Origin: a bacterium
GTDB lineage: Bacteria > Vulcanimicrobiota > JABDET01
Length of the DNA stretch: 37,021 nt
Direction of reading: 5' to 3'
NCBI GenBank assembly: GCA_021817145.1
Contig: JAKAVV010000024.1
Location: forward strand, 1 to 37,021
This document shows positions 15,279 through 23,280 of this stretch, piece after piece. The notes below the pieces were generated by a model. It was given only the letters and a program-made list of their open reading frames with translations, ran no database searches and was not told the DNA's origin. Each line of letters begins with the position of its first letter. Position 1 is the stretch's first letter. A program made the translations under genes and the position numbers.

Positions 15279-17073
15279 GCTTTTTCTTTTAGCCACAGAT
15301 GTTATTTTAATTTTGGGCAGTTTGCTTTTAGCTCTTGTTATTCGTTTCAGCAGCAGTATTCCCGAGAAGTATCTTCATCATGAGATGATCCCTTATTTCA
15401 GTTTGTGCGCTTTCAGCGCGGGCATATTGTGGTTATTTGGGCTTTACAATAAACTTTGGAGGTATGCCAGTATTAATGAGGGGCTTTATTTGTTTAACGC
15501 AGTTACTGTCAGTTTTGGGGTTTTTGCGATTCCCGTTTTTTTTACTCATGGTTCTTTTTATCCTCGAAGTGTTACCATTATTGCCTGGCTTCTAGCGCTT
15601 TTCCTGCTGGGCAGTGTTCGGCTTTTGCTCCGGGTTGCCAGTTCTGGATTTGTTGTACCAACAGGCAGAAAAAGAGTCGCTATCATTGGGAGCGGAGATC
15701 CTGTAGAATCTGTGATCCGCAGTTTAAAAACAAATCGTTCTTCTTATTGGCCTGTTGGCATACTGGACAATGAGGGAAAACATAAGAACGTAAAAATTCA
15801 TGGAGTCCCGATTTTAGGGGATAGATCCGATCTCCCTGAAGTCATTCGAGAAAGAGGAATTCAGGAAGTGATTGTAACGGAACACTCTCCCACTGTTTTT
15901 AAAGAGGTTTTAAACCTTTGCAAAGGACTAAACGTGGAATTTAAAACCATTCCAGGGGTCCATGAATTTATGGATGGGAAAGTGAAGTTAAGTCCGATTC
16001 GAGAAATTCGATTTGAAGATTTGCTGGGAAGAGATGAGATTCAGATCAGTCTTGAATCTGTTCGCTCTTATTTATATGGGAAAAAAGTTCTGGTTACAGG
16101 AGCAGGAGGTTCTATAGGCAGCGAGTTGTGCAGGCAGATTGTGAAATTTAAGCCAGAGCAGCTGATTTTACTCGGACATGGGGAAAATTCGATTTACGAA
16201 ATTTCTCTTGAGCTGTCAGCAAAAGGTTCCTCTTCCCTTTTCCCCTTGATAGCGGATATAAGGGATCAAGAGCAGATGAGAAGGATTTTTTCTAAAACAA
16301 AACCTTCTATTTTATTTCATGCAGCAGCTCACAAACATGTTCCTTTTATGGAGATGCAGCCTTTTGAAGCGATTTTAAATAATTTTTTGTCCACCACTTT
16401 TCTTGCAAAGTTAAGCTCTGAGTTTTCTCTTGATAAATTTATTTTTTTATCCACAGACAAAGCGATTCAACCTTCCAGTATAATGGGGGCTACAAAAAGG
16501 CTATGTGAAATGTATTTGCGCGCTTTTAGCCTGAAGTTTCCTTCTACCCAGTTTATTTCTGTTCGCTTCGGGAACGTTTTAGATTCTCGCGGAAGCGTCA
16601 TTCCCACCTTTAGGAAACAGATTGCTATGGGGGGACCGGTCACTGTTACCCATCCTGAAATGACCCGCTATTTTATGACAATTCCTGAAGCCGTTCAACT
16701 GGTTTTGCAAGCAGCAGCCATGGGGAAAGGAGGGGAGATTTTTCTACTGGATATGGGCAGACCCATCAATATTATGGAGTTAGCCAATCAAATGATAAGA
16801 CTTGCAGGTTATGAACCGGATAAAGAGATCCCTATTACATTAATTGGCCCAAGACCAGGGGAAAAATTAACAGAGAAGCTGATTTCGGACGACGAAATTA
16901 AAGAGCCAACCTCGTATGAAAAGATTCATTCCATTCGTTCTAAAGGGGTCTCTCTAGAAGAACTTGAAAAGGCAATTGAAGAGATAAAGGATGCAGGTAA
17001 AAATGATAACGAGAAAGCTCTAAATGGAATTATTTCTCGCTTTATACCGGAATTCCTGAATCGCTTGAATTAA
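15262..17073 (+). CDS. Membrane-anchored nucleotide-sugar 4,6-dehydratase (PglF/WbpM/CapD-like)
   Basis: A 603-residue protein. The N-terminal third has four predicted membrane helices, then a CoA-binding-like Rossmann domain (RKRVAIIGSGDP near residue 140). The C-terminal SDR domain begins at KKVLVTGAGGSIGSELCRQI near residue 274. Further hallmarks are AAAHKHVPFMEMQP and STDKAIQPSSIMGATKR. The usual SDR Tyr is replaced by Met (about residue 408) before the catalytic Lys (about 412), as expected for this family. It likely oxidises and dehydrates UDP-GlcNAc at C4/C6. It overlaps the aminotransferase gene by 17 bases. Together with the PglC-like enzyme this makes three of the four steps of bacillosamine priming; no acetyltransferase is seen. 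Confidence 0.93.
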   Translation: MKFSHKLFLLATDVILILGSLLLALVIRFSSSIPEKYLHHEMIPYFSLCAFSAGILWLFGLYNKLWRYASINEGLYLFNAVTVSFGVFAIPVFFTHGSFYPRSVTIIAWLLALFLLGSVRLLLRVASSGFVVPTGRKRVAIIGSGDPVESVIRSLKTNRSSYWPVGILDNEGKHKNVKIHGVPILGDRSDLPEVIRERGIQEVIVTEHSPTVFKEVLNLCKGLNVEFKTIPGVHEFMDGKVKLSPIREIRFEDLLGRDEIQISLESVRSYLYGKKVLVTGAGGSIGSELCRQIVKFKPEQLILLGHGENSIYEISLELSAKGSSSLFPLIADIRDQEQMRRIFSKTKPSILFHAAAHKHVPFMEMQPFEAILNNFLSTTFLAKLSSEFSLDKFIFLSTDKAIQPSSIMGATKRLCEMYLRAFSLKFPSTQFISVRFGNVLDSRGSVIPTFRKQIAMGGPVTVTHPEMTRYFMTIPEAVQLVLQAAAMGKGGEIFLLDMGRPINIMELANQMIRLAGYEPDKEIPITLIGPRPGEKLTEKLISDDEIKEPTSYEKIHSIRSKGVSLEELEKAIEEIKDAGKNDNEKALNGIISRFIPEFLNRLN

Positions 17074-17079
17074 ATGGGG

Positions 17080-17100
17080 TATAATACCTGTGGGTATAAT
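17080..17100 (+). promoter_or_regulatory. Two TATAAT boxes before the secreted-protein gene
   Basis: TATAAT occurs at 17080-17085 and again at 17095-17100, directly after the dehydratase stop and before a purine-rich ribosome-binding stretch. I see no matching -35 at 16-18 bases for either, so a promoter is possible but weakly supported. Confidence 0.3.
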
Positions 17101-17119
17101 GAGGAGAAGGAACTTTGAC

Positions 17120-17947
17120 ATGAGAAGAAAATTGATGTTTACAATGAAACGTTTCTTTCTTATTGTCTTCCTTTTAACAGGTTTATTTTCTCCCGCCATA
17201 TTCGCAGAAAAGGGTAGATTAAAGATTTATGTTAATGGCAGACCTATTGGGTTTTCTGCTGTTGAAAAGCATGGAATCGCTTATGTTCCTCTTATTCCAA
17301 TGGCAATTGCATTAAAGATCAGCATTTTGTGGAATCCCTCTTCTAAAACGATTGGGATTGCTGGCAAATCTTACCATTCAGTAGCTCTTTTCAGCAGAGG
17401 AATTCTCTATGTGCCTCTTGAAGCTGTGGCAACCGCGATTAAAGCTCCTGTTGAATTAAAAATAAAAAATGGGAAGTTTTTCATTGAGCTTCATGTTGAA
17501 AAACATGAAGCTCAGGTTGCGCCTCTTTTAATAAAATCCTCAAATCCGGCTCCAACTCCTTCTCAAGCTCTGCGGGAGGAAGGTTTTTTTGCTCCTAAAA
17601 CCGCTGCTGACGCGTACTTTTCAGTGACCGTGACAGATATGGAAACAAGAGACCTGATTCGGGATTATTACAAGCCGCGAGGTGGGGATAAATTCGTTGT
17701 TCTCCATGTTTCAGAACAAAATATCTCGAACCAGATCCAAATGTACACAGGGCAGTTTACCCTTAAAGATTCGAATGGTAATTCTTATAATTATCTGGAT
17801 GGATTGAGCACGTTCTTCCTCCAAATCTTAAGACCAGGAGGGATTAATTTTGGCTCTCTTGTTTTTGAAATTCCAGACAGCGAATCTCCTGCAGAATTGA
17901 TCCTGCATACTTATGGCAATCTGCCGCTGACCGTATCTCTGAGATAA
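17120..17947 (+). CDS. Secreted copper-amine-oxidase-like N-domain / DUF4352-like protein
   Basis: A protein of about 275 residues with a clear signal peptide (basic MRRKLMFTMKR, hydrophobic FFLIVFLLTGLF, cleavage near AIFA). The first mature part (KIYVNGRPIGF, AYVPLIPMAIALKISILWN, ILYVPLEAVATAI) resembles the copper-amine-oxidase N-terminal-like domain, a cell-envelope module unrelated to copper catalysis here. The second part (YFSVTVTDMETRDLI, KFVVLHVSEQNI, TGQFTLKDSNGNSYNYLDG, GSLVFEIPDSESPAELIL) looks like a DUF4352/TRF2-type immunoglobulin-like domain. The frame extends to a GTG at 17090, but the ATG at 17120, eight bases after AAGGA, starts the signal peptide properly. The role is unknown, presumably in the envelope. 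Confidence 0.75.
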   Translation: MRRKLMFTMKRFFLIVFLLTGLFSPAIFAEKGRLKIYVNGRPIGFSAVEKHGIAYVPLIPMAIALKISILWNPSSKTIGIAGKSYHSVALFSRGILYVPLEAVATAIKAPVELKIKNGKFFIELHVEKHEAQVAPLLIKSSNPAPTPSQALREEGFFAPKTAADAYFSVTVTDMETRDLIRDYYKPRGGDKFVVLHVSEQNISNQIQMYTGQFTLKDSNGNSYNYLDGLSTFFLQILRPGGINFGSLVFEIPDSESPAELILHTYGNLPLTVSLR

Positions 17948-17963
17948 GAATATGGAGGCATTG

Positions 17964-19247
17964 ATGAAAAAGTTTTTTCAAATTATCGCGATTTTTTCTT
18001 TTATATTGGTTTTCCTTACTTCCTGTTCGAAAACTCCTCGTAAAAAGATCGTGATCACTTTTTGGAATGCGATGAATGGATCTAGAGGGAAAGCTCTCCA
18101 AATCCTTGTCAATCAGTTCAATGCATCTCATCCTCGAATTTTTGTGAAATCGGTTTTTAAAGGAAGCAAGGCTTATTATTCCAATAATTACACTATTTTA
18201 ATTCGAGATCTTCTGCTGTCTTTAAAGAAAAACGATCCTCCTACAATGGCTCAAGTTTATGAGAATTGGACAGCTCAGTTTATTGGTGCCCATGCGATTA
18301 TCCCACTTGAAAAATTCATTCATAAAAAAAATGGCTATACTCCAAAAGATCTTCAGGATTTTGTGCCTGCGTTTTTAAAATCAAATGAGCCGAATGGAGT
18401 TCTCTGGACACTCCCCTTTAATAAAAGCCTTTATGTTCTTTACTATAATAAGAGTTTATTTAAAAAGGAGGGTTTAAAGCCTCCGGCAACCTGGGACAAT
18501 TTTTTAACTGTTGCGGAAGAATTGACTTTCACAGGTAGAAACAGGAAAGTGATTCGATATGGATTGACTGATCCTCCTGACGAAAACTTGTTTGACATCA
18601 TTTTTTATGCTCTCGGAGGGATTTATTTTAAACATGGTAGAGCTGATTTTAATGGAGAGAAAGGAGATTATGCTTTAAGATTGATCCGACAAATGAAAAA
18701 TGAAAAGATTTTCTTTCCAGATTACCATGCCCTTCAGGCTTTTACAGAAGGGAAAGCAGCCATGTATATTGATACAACAGCAGCTCTTCCGTATTTAGAA
18801 GCCAGCGCTAAATTTCCAATAGGGATTTCACGAGTTCCAGGTGAACTAAAATCAATTTCCCTTTTTGCGGGGACGAATTTGGCGATTTTCAAAAAATCTG
18901 CTCCTGCCCAGAAAAAAGCTGCATGGATTTTCATTAAGTGGCTTTTGAAGCCGGATCGGACCGCCTGGTGGGCTGCTCATACAGGGTATCTTCCTGTTCG
19001 AATCTCAGCAATTCATTCACCTGTTTTTGTTTCGTATTTAAAGAAACATCCTGAGTTTAAAATTCCTCTCCAGCAGTTGGGAAGAGCTTTTACAGATCCA
19101 AGAGTTTGGGCATGGGAAAGCATTCGCGGCATTGTAGGACATGAAGTGGAGGCAGCGATTTTTGGAAGAGCTAAAATCAAGCAGGCTCTCAATAAAGCAG
19201 CAGAAAAGACGAATTTATTATTAGCCCAATCCCCTCAGCAGCGATAG
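17964..19247 (+). CDS. Extracellular solute-binding lipoprotein (ABC, family 1 sugar-type)
   Basis: A lipoprotein of about 427 residues. The signal sequence ends in the lipobox VFLTSC. The mature protein has the features of MalE/UgpB-like binding proteins: ITFWNAMNGSRGKALQILVNQFNAS, AIIPLEKF, LYVLYYNKSLFKKEGLKPPATWDNFLTVAEEL, FTEGKAAMYIDTTAALPYL, and AAWIFIKWLLKPDRTAWWAAHTGYLPVR. It should capture a carbohydrate or glycerol-phosphate ester outside the inner membrane. No permease or ATPase gene is nearby, so it either pairs with a distant transporter or acts as a sensor. An upstream ATG at 17952 exists, but GGAGG five bases before 17964 supports that start. The 3' end overlaps the convergent pseudokinase gene by 27 bases. 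Confidence 0.88.
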   Translation: MKKFFQIIAIFSFILVFLTSCSKTPRKKIVITFWNAMNGSRGKALQILVNQFNASHPRIFVKSVFKGSKAYYSNNYTILIRDLLLSLKKNDPPTMAQVYENWTAQFIGAHAIIPLEKFIHKKNGYTPKDLQDFVPAFLKSNEPNGVLWTLPFNKSLYVLYYNKSLFKKEGLKPPATWDNFLTVAEELTFTGRNRKVIRYGLTDPPDENLFDIIFYALGGIYFKHGRADFNGEKGDYALRLIRQMKNEKIFFPDYHALQAFTEGKAAMYIDTTAALPYLEASAKFPIGISRVPGELKSISLFAGTNLAIFKKSAPAQKKAAWIFIKWLLKPDRTAWWAAHTGYLPVRISAIHSPVFVSYLKKHPEFKIPLQQLGRAFTDPRVWAWESIRGIVGHEVEAAIFGRAKIKQALNKAAEKTNLLLAQSPQQR

Positions 19248-20129
19248 GAGCAGTAAGAGGGAGGAAAGGGCTGAAAGAGCCATTGTCAGTTTCCATAAAA
19301 CTGCGGTTTTGTCTTGGGTTTCTGGCAGAAGTTTTCGTTTCCTATTGATTTCAAGAAAGCACTTGTAAAGCTCGTTTCTAAATACTCGAAGATTTGAGTA
19401 TCGCTTTTCAGGGATTGGCTGTGTGGCTTTTTCTAATACTTTATCGATTGAAGAGACAAGATTGGGATGGACGCTGTTTAACGGCGGGAAAACAAAAGGA
19501 AGGGATTTAAACCCTTCTCCTGCCAGGCAGAGATATAAAATAGAGGCAAGGGTGTAAAGTTCTGTTGTTTCGTTAAAAGCAGGGATATCGCTGAAAATTT
19601 CTGGCGGAGAAAAGCCAATGATGCCGGCAGGGGAGGAGCTGTTCGCTGAGAGTTCTGGGATTGGAATCATTTTTACCTTCCCTGAAAGAGTGATTAAAAT
19701 TTTTTTAGGAGAAAAACAGCAGTAGTGGAACCCCTCTTTGAAATTTTCTTGCAGATATAAGAGGATATCAGAGCACTGTATTCCCCATGACAAAATTTGT
19801 CTTTCTGGAAGAGCGACTCCAGCGTTTTCCAGGATTTGGTTCAGAGACATTCCCCCAATATACTCCATGATTAGAATTTGGTTTTCTTTTGTTTGTAAAA
19901 AGTCGGCGATTTTTATGAGATGCGGGTGATTAAATGATGCCCAGCGTTTTGCCTGGTTTTTAAAATATTCGGGCTCGATTTCTTTAAAAGCTTTAACAGC
20001 CCACCATTTTCCTGGGAATCTGAGGTCTGCTGCTTTATAGATTTGTCCCATCCCTGTGGAAGAAATAAGATTTTCTATTTTGTATCGCTTTTGCAGGATT
20101 TCTCCAGGAGTTAAGAACTGTTCGCCCAT
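19221..20129 (-). CDS. Membrane-tailed Ser/Thr protein kinase-like protein, predicted pseudokinase
   Basis: A 302-residue protein with a Hanks-type kinase fold. ILQKRYKIENLISSTGMGQIYKA is a degraded glycine loop, WWAVKAF keeps the beta-3 Lys (Lys46), HPHLIKIADF and LIMEYIGGMSLNQIL follow, and GFSPPEIF sits where APE belongs. The catalytic centre is lost. The HRDxKPxN segment reads YCCFSPKK (residues 136-143), with Asp to Cys, Lys to Ser and Asn to Lys. The DFG position reads PIP (156-158). Residues 280-299 form a C-terminal membrane helix, so the domain faces the cytoplasm on a tail anchor. ATP binding may persist, but phosphotransfer is unlikely. The gene converges on, and overlaps, the solute-binding lipoprotein gene. 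Confidence 0.85.
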   Translation of the reverse strand: MGEQFLTPGEILQKRYKIENLISSTGMGQIYKAADLRFPGKWWAVKAFKEIEPEYFKNQAKRWASFNHPHLIKIADFLQTKENQILIMEYIGGMSLNQILENAGVALPERQILSWGIQCSDILLYLQENFKEGFHYCCFSPKKILITLSGKVKMIPIPELSANSSSPAGIIGFSPPEIFSDIPAFNETTELYTLASILYLCLAGEGFKSLPFVFPPLNSVHPNLVSSIDKVLEKATQPIPEKRYSNLRVFRNELYKCFLEINRKRKLLPETQDKTAVLWKLTMALSALSSLLLLLSLLRGLG

Positions 20130-20218
20130 CCTTTATCTTCTTATTTTGCGCTTTCATTAACTCCTGCCTGGAGGATTTTCTATTTTATTCCCGTTCCGAA
20201 TTGGCAGCAATTTGTTCA

Positions 20219-20247
20219 TTGCATTTTTTCACTTTAGTTGTTATATT
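20219..20247 (+). promoter_or_regulatory. Sigma-70-type promoter before the chagasin-like gene
   Basis: TTGCAT at 20219-20224 and TATATT at 20242-20247 are separated by exactly 17 bases. Each box matches the consensus at five or four of six positions. A start near 20254 would give a leader of about 35 bases with a GAGG ribosome-binding site eight bases before the ATG at 20289. Confidence 0.6.
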
Positions 20248-20288
20248 GACGGTGGCAGTAAAATTTAAAATAAAAAGAGGTGTTCAAA

Positions 20289-20708
20289 ATGAGTTCAACG
20301 GTGATTGGTTTACCGCTTTTTGTAGAGGTTAAACAAGCAGGTGTAGGGAAGGAGAATATGCTAACAGTAAACCCTGGTGGAAGTATTGCTGTGTCCCCTG
20401 GAGAAGAAGCTGTGCTTTCTCTTCCAGAAACATGGTCTCTGCATGATCCAGGCAAAAGCACTCCTTGGAGTGCCAGTATTTCTGGAAAAAACGCTTCTAA
20501 CTTTAATTTGAAATACATAGGAACTGGAGCAGTGATGCCATCAGAATACAGTGCTGGCAAGGGGGCTGATCTCTCTTATGTTATGGAATTGGTTCAAAAG
20601 TTTCAATTAACTGCTGCTGCTCCTGGGACAGCTCTTTTAACTTTTTTGGCAAAAGATGCGGCCGGTAAGATTTTTGGGAAAGAGGAATTTAATCTTGTCA
20701 GCCAATGA
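20289..20708 (+). CDS. Small hypothetical protein, possible chagasin (inhibitor I42)-like fold
   Basis: A 139-residue protein without a signal peptide or membrane helix. The ATG at 20289 follows GAGG by eight bases; a GTG at 20280 in the same frame is poorly placed. The pattern GEEAVLSLPETW ... STPWSASISG ... KFQLTAAAPGTALLTFLAKD loosely follows chagasin-type inhibitors of cysteine peptidases (a GxxxxLxLP start and a GTxxLxFxA end). The NPTTGYxW loop that such inhibitors need is not recognisable. The assignment is therefore a fold guess only. A glycine- and alanine-rich, beta-type composition is evident. It has its own promoter-like element, and the next gene begins 75 bases later behind a hairpin. 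Confidence 0.55.
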   Translation: MSSTVIGLPLFVEVKQAGVGKENMLTVNPGGSIAVSPGEEAVLSLPETWSLHDPGKSTPWSASISGKNASNFNLKYIGTGAVMPSEYSAGKGADLSYVMELVQKFQLTAAAPGTALLTFLAKDAAGKIFGKEEFNLVSQ

Positions 20709-20764
20709 AGAATTAAGCGATTTAATAAAAATGTCTGATTAAGAAAAGATATTTTCGGATCGCT

Positions 20765-20834
20765 GCAGAAACTTCTTTTTCGATGAATGAAACAATCCGC
20801 TCAAAAAAGAAGTTTCTGCCTTTTCTTTTTTTGT
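20765..20834 (+). promoter_or_regulatory. 16-bp perfect hairpin plus U-tract spanning a start codon (attenuator/terminator-like)
   Basis: GCAGAAACTTCTTTTT at 20765-20780 is the exact reverse complement of 20804-20819. The 23-base loop holds the ATG of the glycosyltransferase gene at 20783. The right arm is followed at once by a pyrimidine tract (CTTTTCTTTTTTTG), so as RNA it looks like an intrinsic terminator that reaches into the first codons. It may end transcription of the upstream gene, act as an attenuator, or limit access to the start codon, which has no visible ribosome-binding site. Confidence 0.6.
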
Positions 20835-22405
20835 TTGCCGCTTCTCTCGTCATTTATTTGACTCAGCTCGGCAACCCTGTTACAGGGGGACAATCTGATG
20901 AGCCTCTTTATATTGGAATTGCGAGAAGCATGATGGCGCATCACAACTGGATGGTTCCAACCTTTCATGGGCAATTAGCATTTTATAAACCCCCTTTTCT
21001 TTATTGGATGATGATTTTCGCTTTTAAATTGTTTGGGAATACCCTTTTTTCATCGCGTTTTCCAGCAGCCTTTTGCGGAGCTCTTCTGGTTTTAGTGACA
21101 GCTCTGCTGGGAGAACAAATGTTTAACAGCAGAAAGGCAGGGTTGATGTCAGGAATCACTGCTGCGACCACGATCCCTGGAGTGTATGCCTTTGCCAGAG
21201 CGGCTTTAATGGATATTCCCATGACTTTTTTTATTACTCTTTCTCTTTATCTGATTTATCGCTTTATCCATGAGGAAAAAGCGGTGTTTTTGATTTTATC
21301 TCTCACCTCTTTAGGGGTTTCAACGAATTTTAAAGGACCTGTCAGCTTTTTAATTGGAATTTTTCCTATCCTTTATCTTCTTTATTCTTCAGGCAAAATT
21401 CAGGTTTTATGGAAAAAAGAAGGGATTGCTGCTGTGACAGGCTGCCTCTTTTTTTCTTTTTTATGGCCTGTTGGAGTGGCTCTGCATGGAGATGGGGTGG
21501 AATGGCTGAAGTTTTTTATTATTCAACAGAACTTTGGAAAGTTTACTTCTAAATTAGATCCAAGGACACGTTATATTTCTGATTCCGTGATCTGGATCTC
21601 TTTTTTATCTCAATTTATGCCCTGGAGTTTTTTCTTTTTAGGATCAGCCGTTTGGTTTTCATTAAAGAAAGAACGGAGATCTTCGGCCGTTGTTTTCTTG
21701 ATTTTGTGGATTGCGGCAGTTCTGGTTATCTTTCTGCTTCCTGCTAAAAAACTCTCTCATTATACCCTTCCCGCTCTTCCTGCTCAAGCTCTTCTTTCAG
21801 CTGGTTTTATCGAGTTGTCTGCCAGTTCTGCCCTGTCAGATATATCTTTTTATTTGACTGGAACTGTGTTTGCCATAACGGGTTTTTTCTTGTTTTTTTT
21901 AACCAGAATTTCCCAGGGTTTTTTTGAATTTTTGGTGATTTTGTTAGCCAGTGTATCGTTTTTAATCGGAAGTTTCTTTTTGTTTAAAAAAGATCTTTTA
22001 AAACCTCTTTATTTAACCTGTTTTTTTCTGTTTTTGTACTCTTTTGGGCTGCCCCGTTTAATGTCATCTCTGGATTTTCATAATTTAGAAAAAGCGATGG
22101 GCCATAAACCTTTGTATGTTTATCATTTCGATGCCGCTATTCTCGCAAGAGCGCTTGGAAGGCCGATTGTTCTATTAAAACAGCCGGAGTTTCCCTCAGC
22201 AGCTGCAGGAGAATCTCCTCTTCTGATTCTTCCTCAATCTGATGAGATAAGCTTTGAAAGGAACGGAATCCAATTGTCTCCACCTCTGCTGACCTGGACC
22301 AGATGGGAAGATCATATTCGGATTTTAGATTTATTTCAAGGGATTTTATCTTCGAACCCTAAACTGATCCAGGAAAAGATTATTTTCGTGAAAGTTGAGA
22401 AATAA
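20783..22405 (+). CDS. ArnT/PMT-like integral membrane glycosyltransferase (GT39/GT83 type)
   Basis: A 540-residue polytopic membrane protein with roughly a dozen hydrophobic helices. The first extracytoplasmic loop has the family pattern GGQSDEPLYIGIARSMMAHHNW, with the acidic Asp-Glu pair expected at the active site, followed by VPTFHGQLAFYKPPFLYWM. These enzymes transfer a sugar from a polyprenyl-phosphate carrier to lipid A, protein or glycan at the periplasmic face. A shorter soluble C-terminal part (about residues 425-540) follows the last helix. The acceptor cannot be told from sequence. No ribosome-binding site precedes the ATG, which sits in a hairpin loop. Nearby polysaccharide genes make an envelope target likely. 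Confidence 0.88.
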   Translation: MNETIRSKKKFLPFLFLFAASLVIYLTQLGNPVTGGQSDEPLYIGIARSMMAHHNWMVPTFHGQLAFYKPPFLYWMMIFAFKLFGNTLFSSRFPAAFCGALLVLVTALLGEQMFNSRKAGLMSGITAATTIPGVYAFARAALMDIPMTFFITLSLYLIYRFIHEEKAVFLILSLTSLGVSTNFKGPVSFLIGIFPILYLLYSSGKIQVLWKKEGIAAVTGCLFFSFLWPVGVALHGDGVEWLKFFIIQQNFGKFTSKLDPRTRYISDSVIWISFLSQFMPWSFFFLGSAVWFSLKKERRSSAVVFLILWIAAVLVIFLLPAKKLSHYTLPALPAQALLSAGFIELSASSALSDISFYLTGTVFAITGFFLFFLTRISQGFFEFLVILLASVSFLIGSFFLFKKDLLKPLYLTCFFLFLYSFGLPRLMSSLDFHNLEKAMGHKPLYVYHFDAAILARALGRPIVLLKQPEFPSAAAGESPLLILPQSDEISFERNGIQLSPPLLTWTRWEDHIRILDLFQGILSSNPKLIQEKIIFVKVEK

Positions 22406-22428
22406 ATCATAAAAAGGGTGAGGAATTC

Positions 22429-23274
22429 ATGAAATACTGCGAGTTTTGTTTGGACAAAAAATTGGAGAGAGATAAAGCCGAGATTTTAGTGATAGGAGTT
22501 CCTTTTGAAGGGAGTGTGAATACTAGAGGCGGGTCTTCCAAGGGCCCTGAAGCCATTCGAAAGGCATCTGACTGCATTGAATCTTATTCCCCTTTTTTCC
22601 AAAAAGATCTAAGCGATTTTAAGATTTATGATGATGGGGATATTACGGTTCGAGGAAAAGGGAAACTGGCATTAGAAGCTATTGCAGGGGCTGTCTGGAA
22701 AAGAATGGCAAAAGGAGTTAAACCTGTTTTTTTAGGAGGGGATCACAGTATTAGTTATGGTATTGTCAAAGCTCTGGTCAGCAAAGGATACGATTTTAAT
22801 CTTCTCCATTTAGATGCTCATACTGACAGTCAGGATGAATTCAGCGGTGATTTTTGGTCTTATGCTAATTGGGTCAGACGTGCTCGCGACTTTTTTAAAG
22901 GGGATATTTACCAGCTTGGTATTAGAACAGGTACAAAAGAGGATTTAGATTATGCTTCAAAGGCTCATAGACTTTTTTTGTCCCCCCAATTTGTAGAAGG
23001 TTTGAGATATGTGAGTGAAAAATCAAAAGGGAAAAACCTTTATGTAACGATTGATATTGATGTCATGGATCCTTCTCTTGCTCCAGGAACATCCAATCCT
23101 GTTTATGGAGGATTAAATGCGGATCATTTGCAAGCCCTTTTCCATGCCTTAAAAAAAACGAATGTTATTGGAATGGATGTCGTTGAGGTTGCTCCGAATC
23201 TAGACCCATCGGGAAGAACTGCTATTTTAGCTGCTGAAATTGTTCGTGATGCGATTCTTGCCTGGTGGGGTTAA
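22429..23274 (+). CDS. Agmatinase-family ureohydrolase
   Basis: A 281-residue cytoplasmic enzyme of the arginase/agmatinase superfamily. Mn ligands are in place: His106 in LGGDHS, Asp129/His131/Asp133 in DAHTD, and Asp209/Asp211 in DIDVMDP, with Glu253 near the C-terminus. The length and GVPFEGSVNTRGGSSKGPEAIR are typical. Two positions differ from standard agmatinase. The SHGTW-type loop reads SYANW, putting Tyr145 where a conserved His normally sits. The specificity loop reads PGTSNPVYGGL instead of PGTGTPEPGGL. The substrate could be agmatine or another guanidino compound. The start is supported by GAGG before ATG. It ends six bases from the convergent proC stop. Confidence 0.88.
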   Translation: MKYCEFCLDKKLERDKAEILVIGVPFEGSVNTRGGSSKGPEAIRKASDCIESYSPFFQKDLSDFKIYDDGDITVRGKGKLALEAIAGAVWKRMAKGVKPVFLGGDHSISYGIVKALVSKGYDFNLLHLDAHTDSQDEFSGDFWSYANWVRRARDFFKGDIYQLGIRTGTKEDLDYASKAHRLFLSPQFVEGLRYVSEKSKGKNLYVTIDIDVMDPSLAPGTSNPVYGGLNADHLQALFHALKKTNVIGMDVVEVAPNLDPSGRTAILAAEIVRDAILAWWG

Positions 23275-23280
23275 GGATTT

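Noticed and set aside
20280-20708. Confident chagasin-type protease inhibitor call
   Set aside because: Only loose fold-like patterns match; the inhibitory NPTTGYxW loop is not seen.
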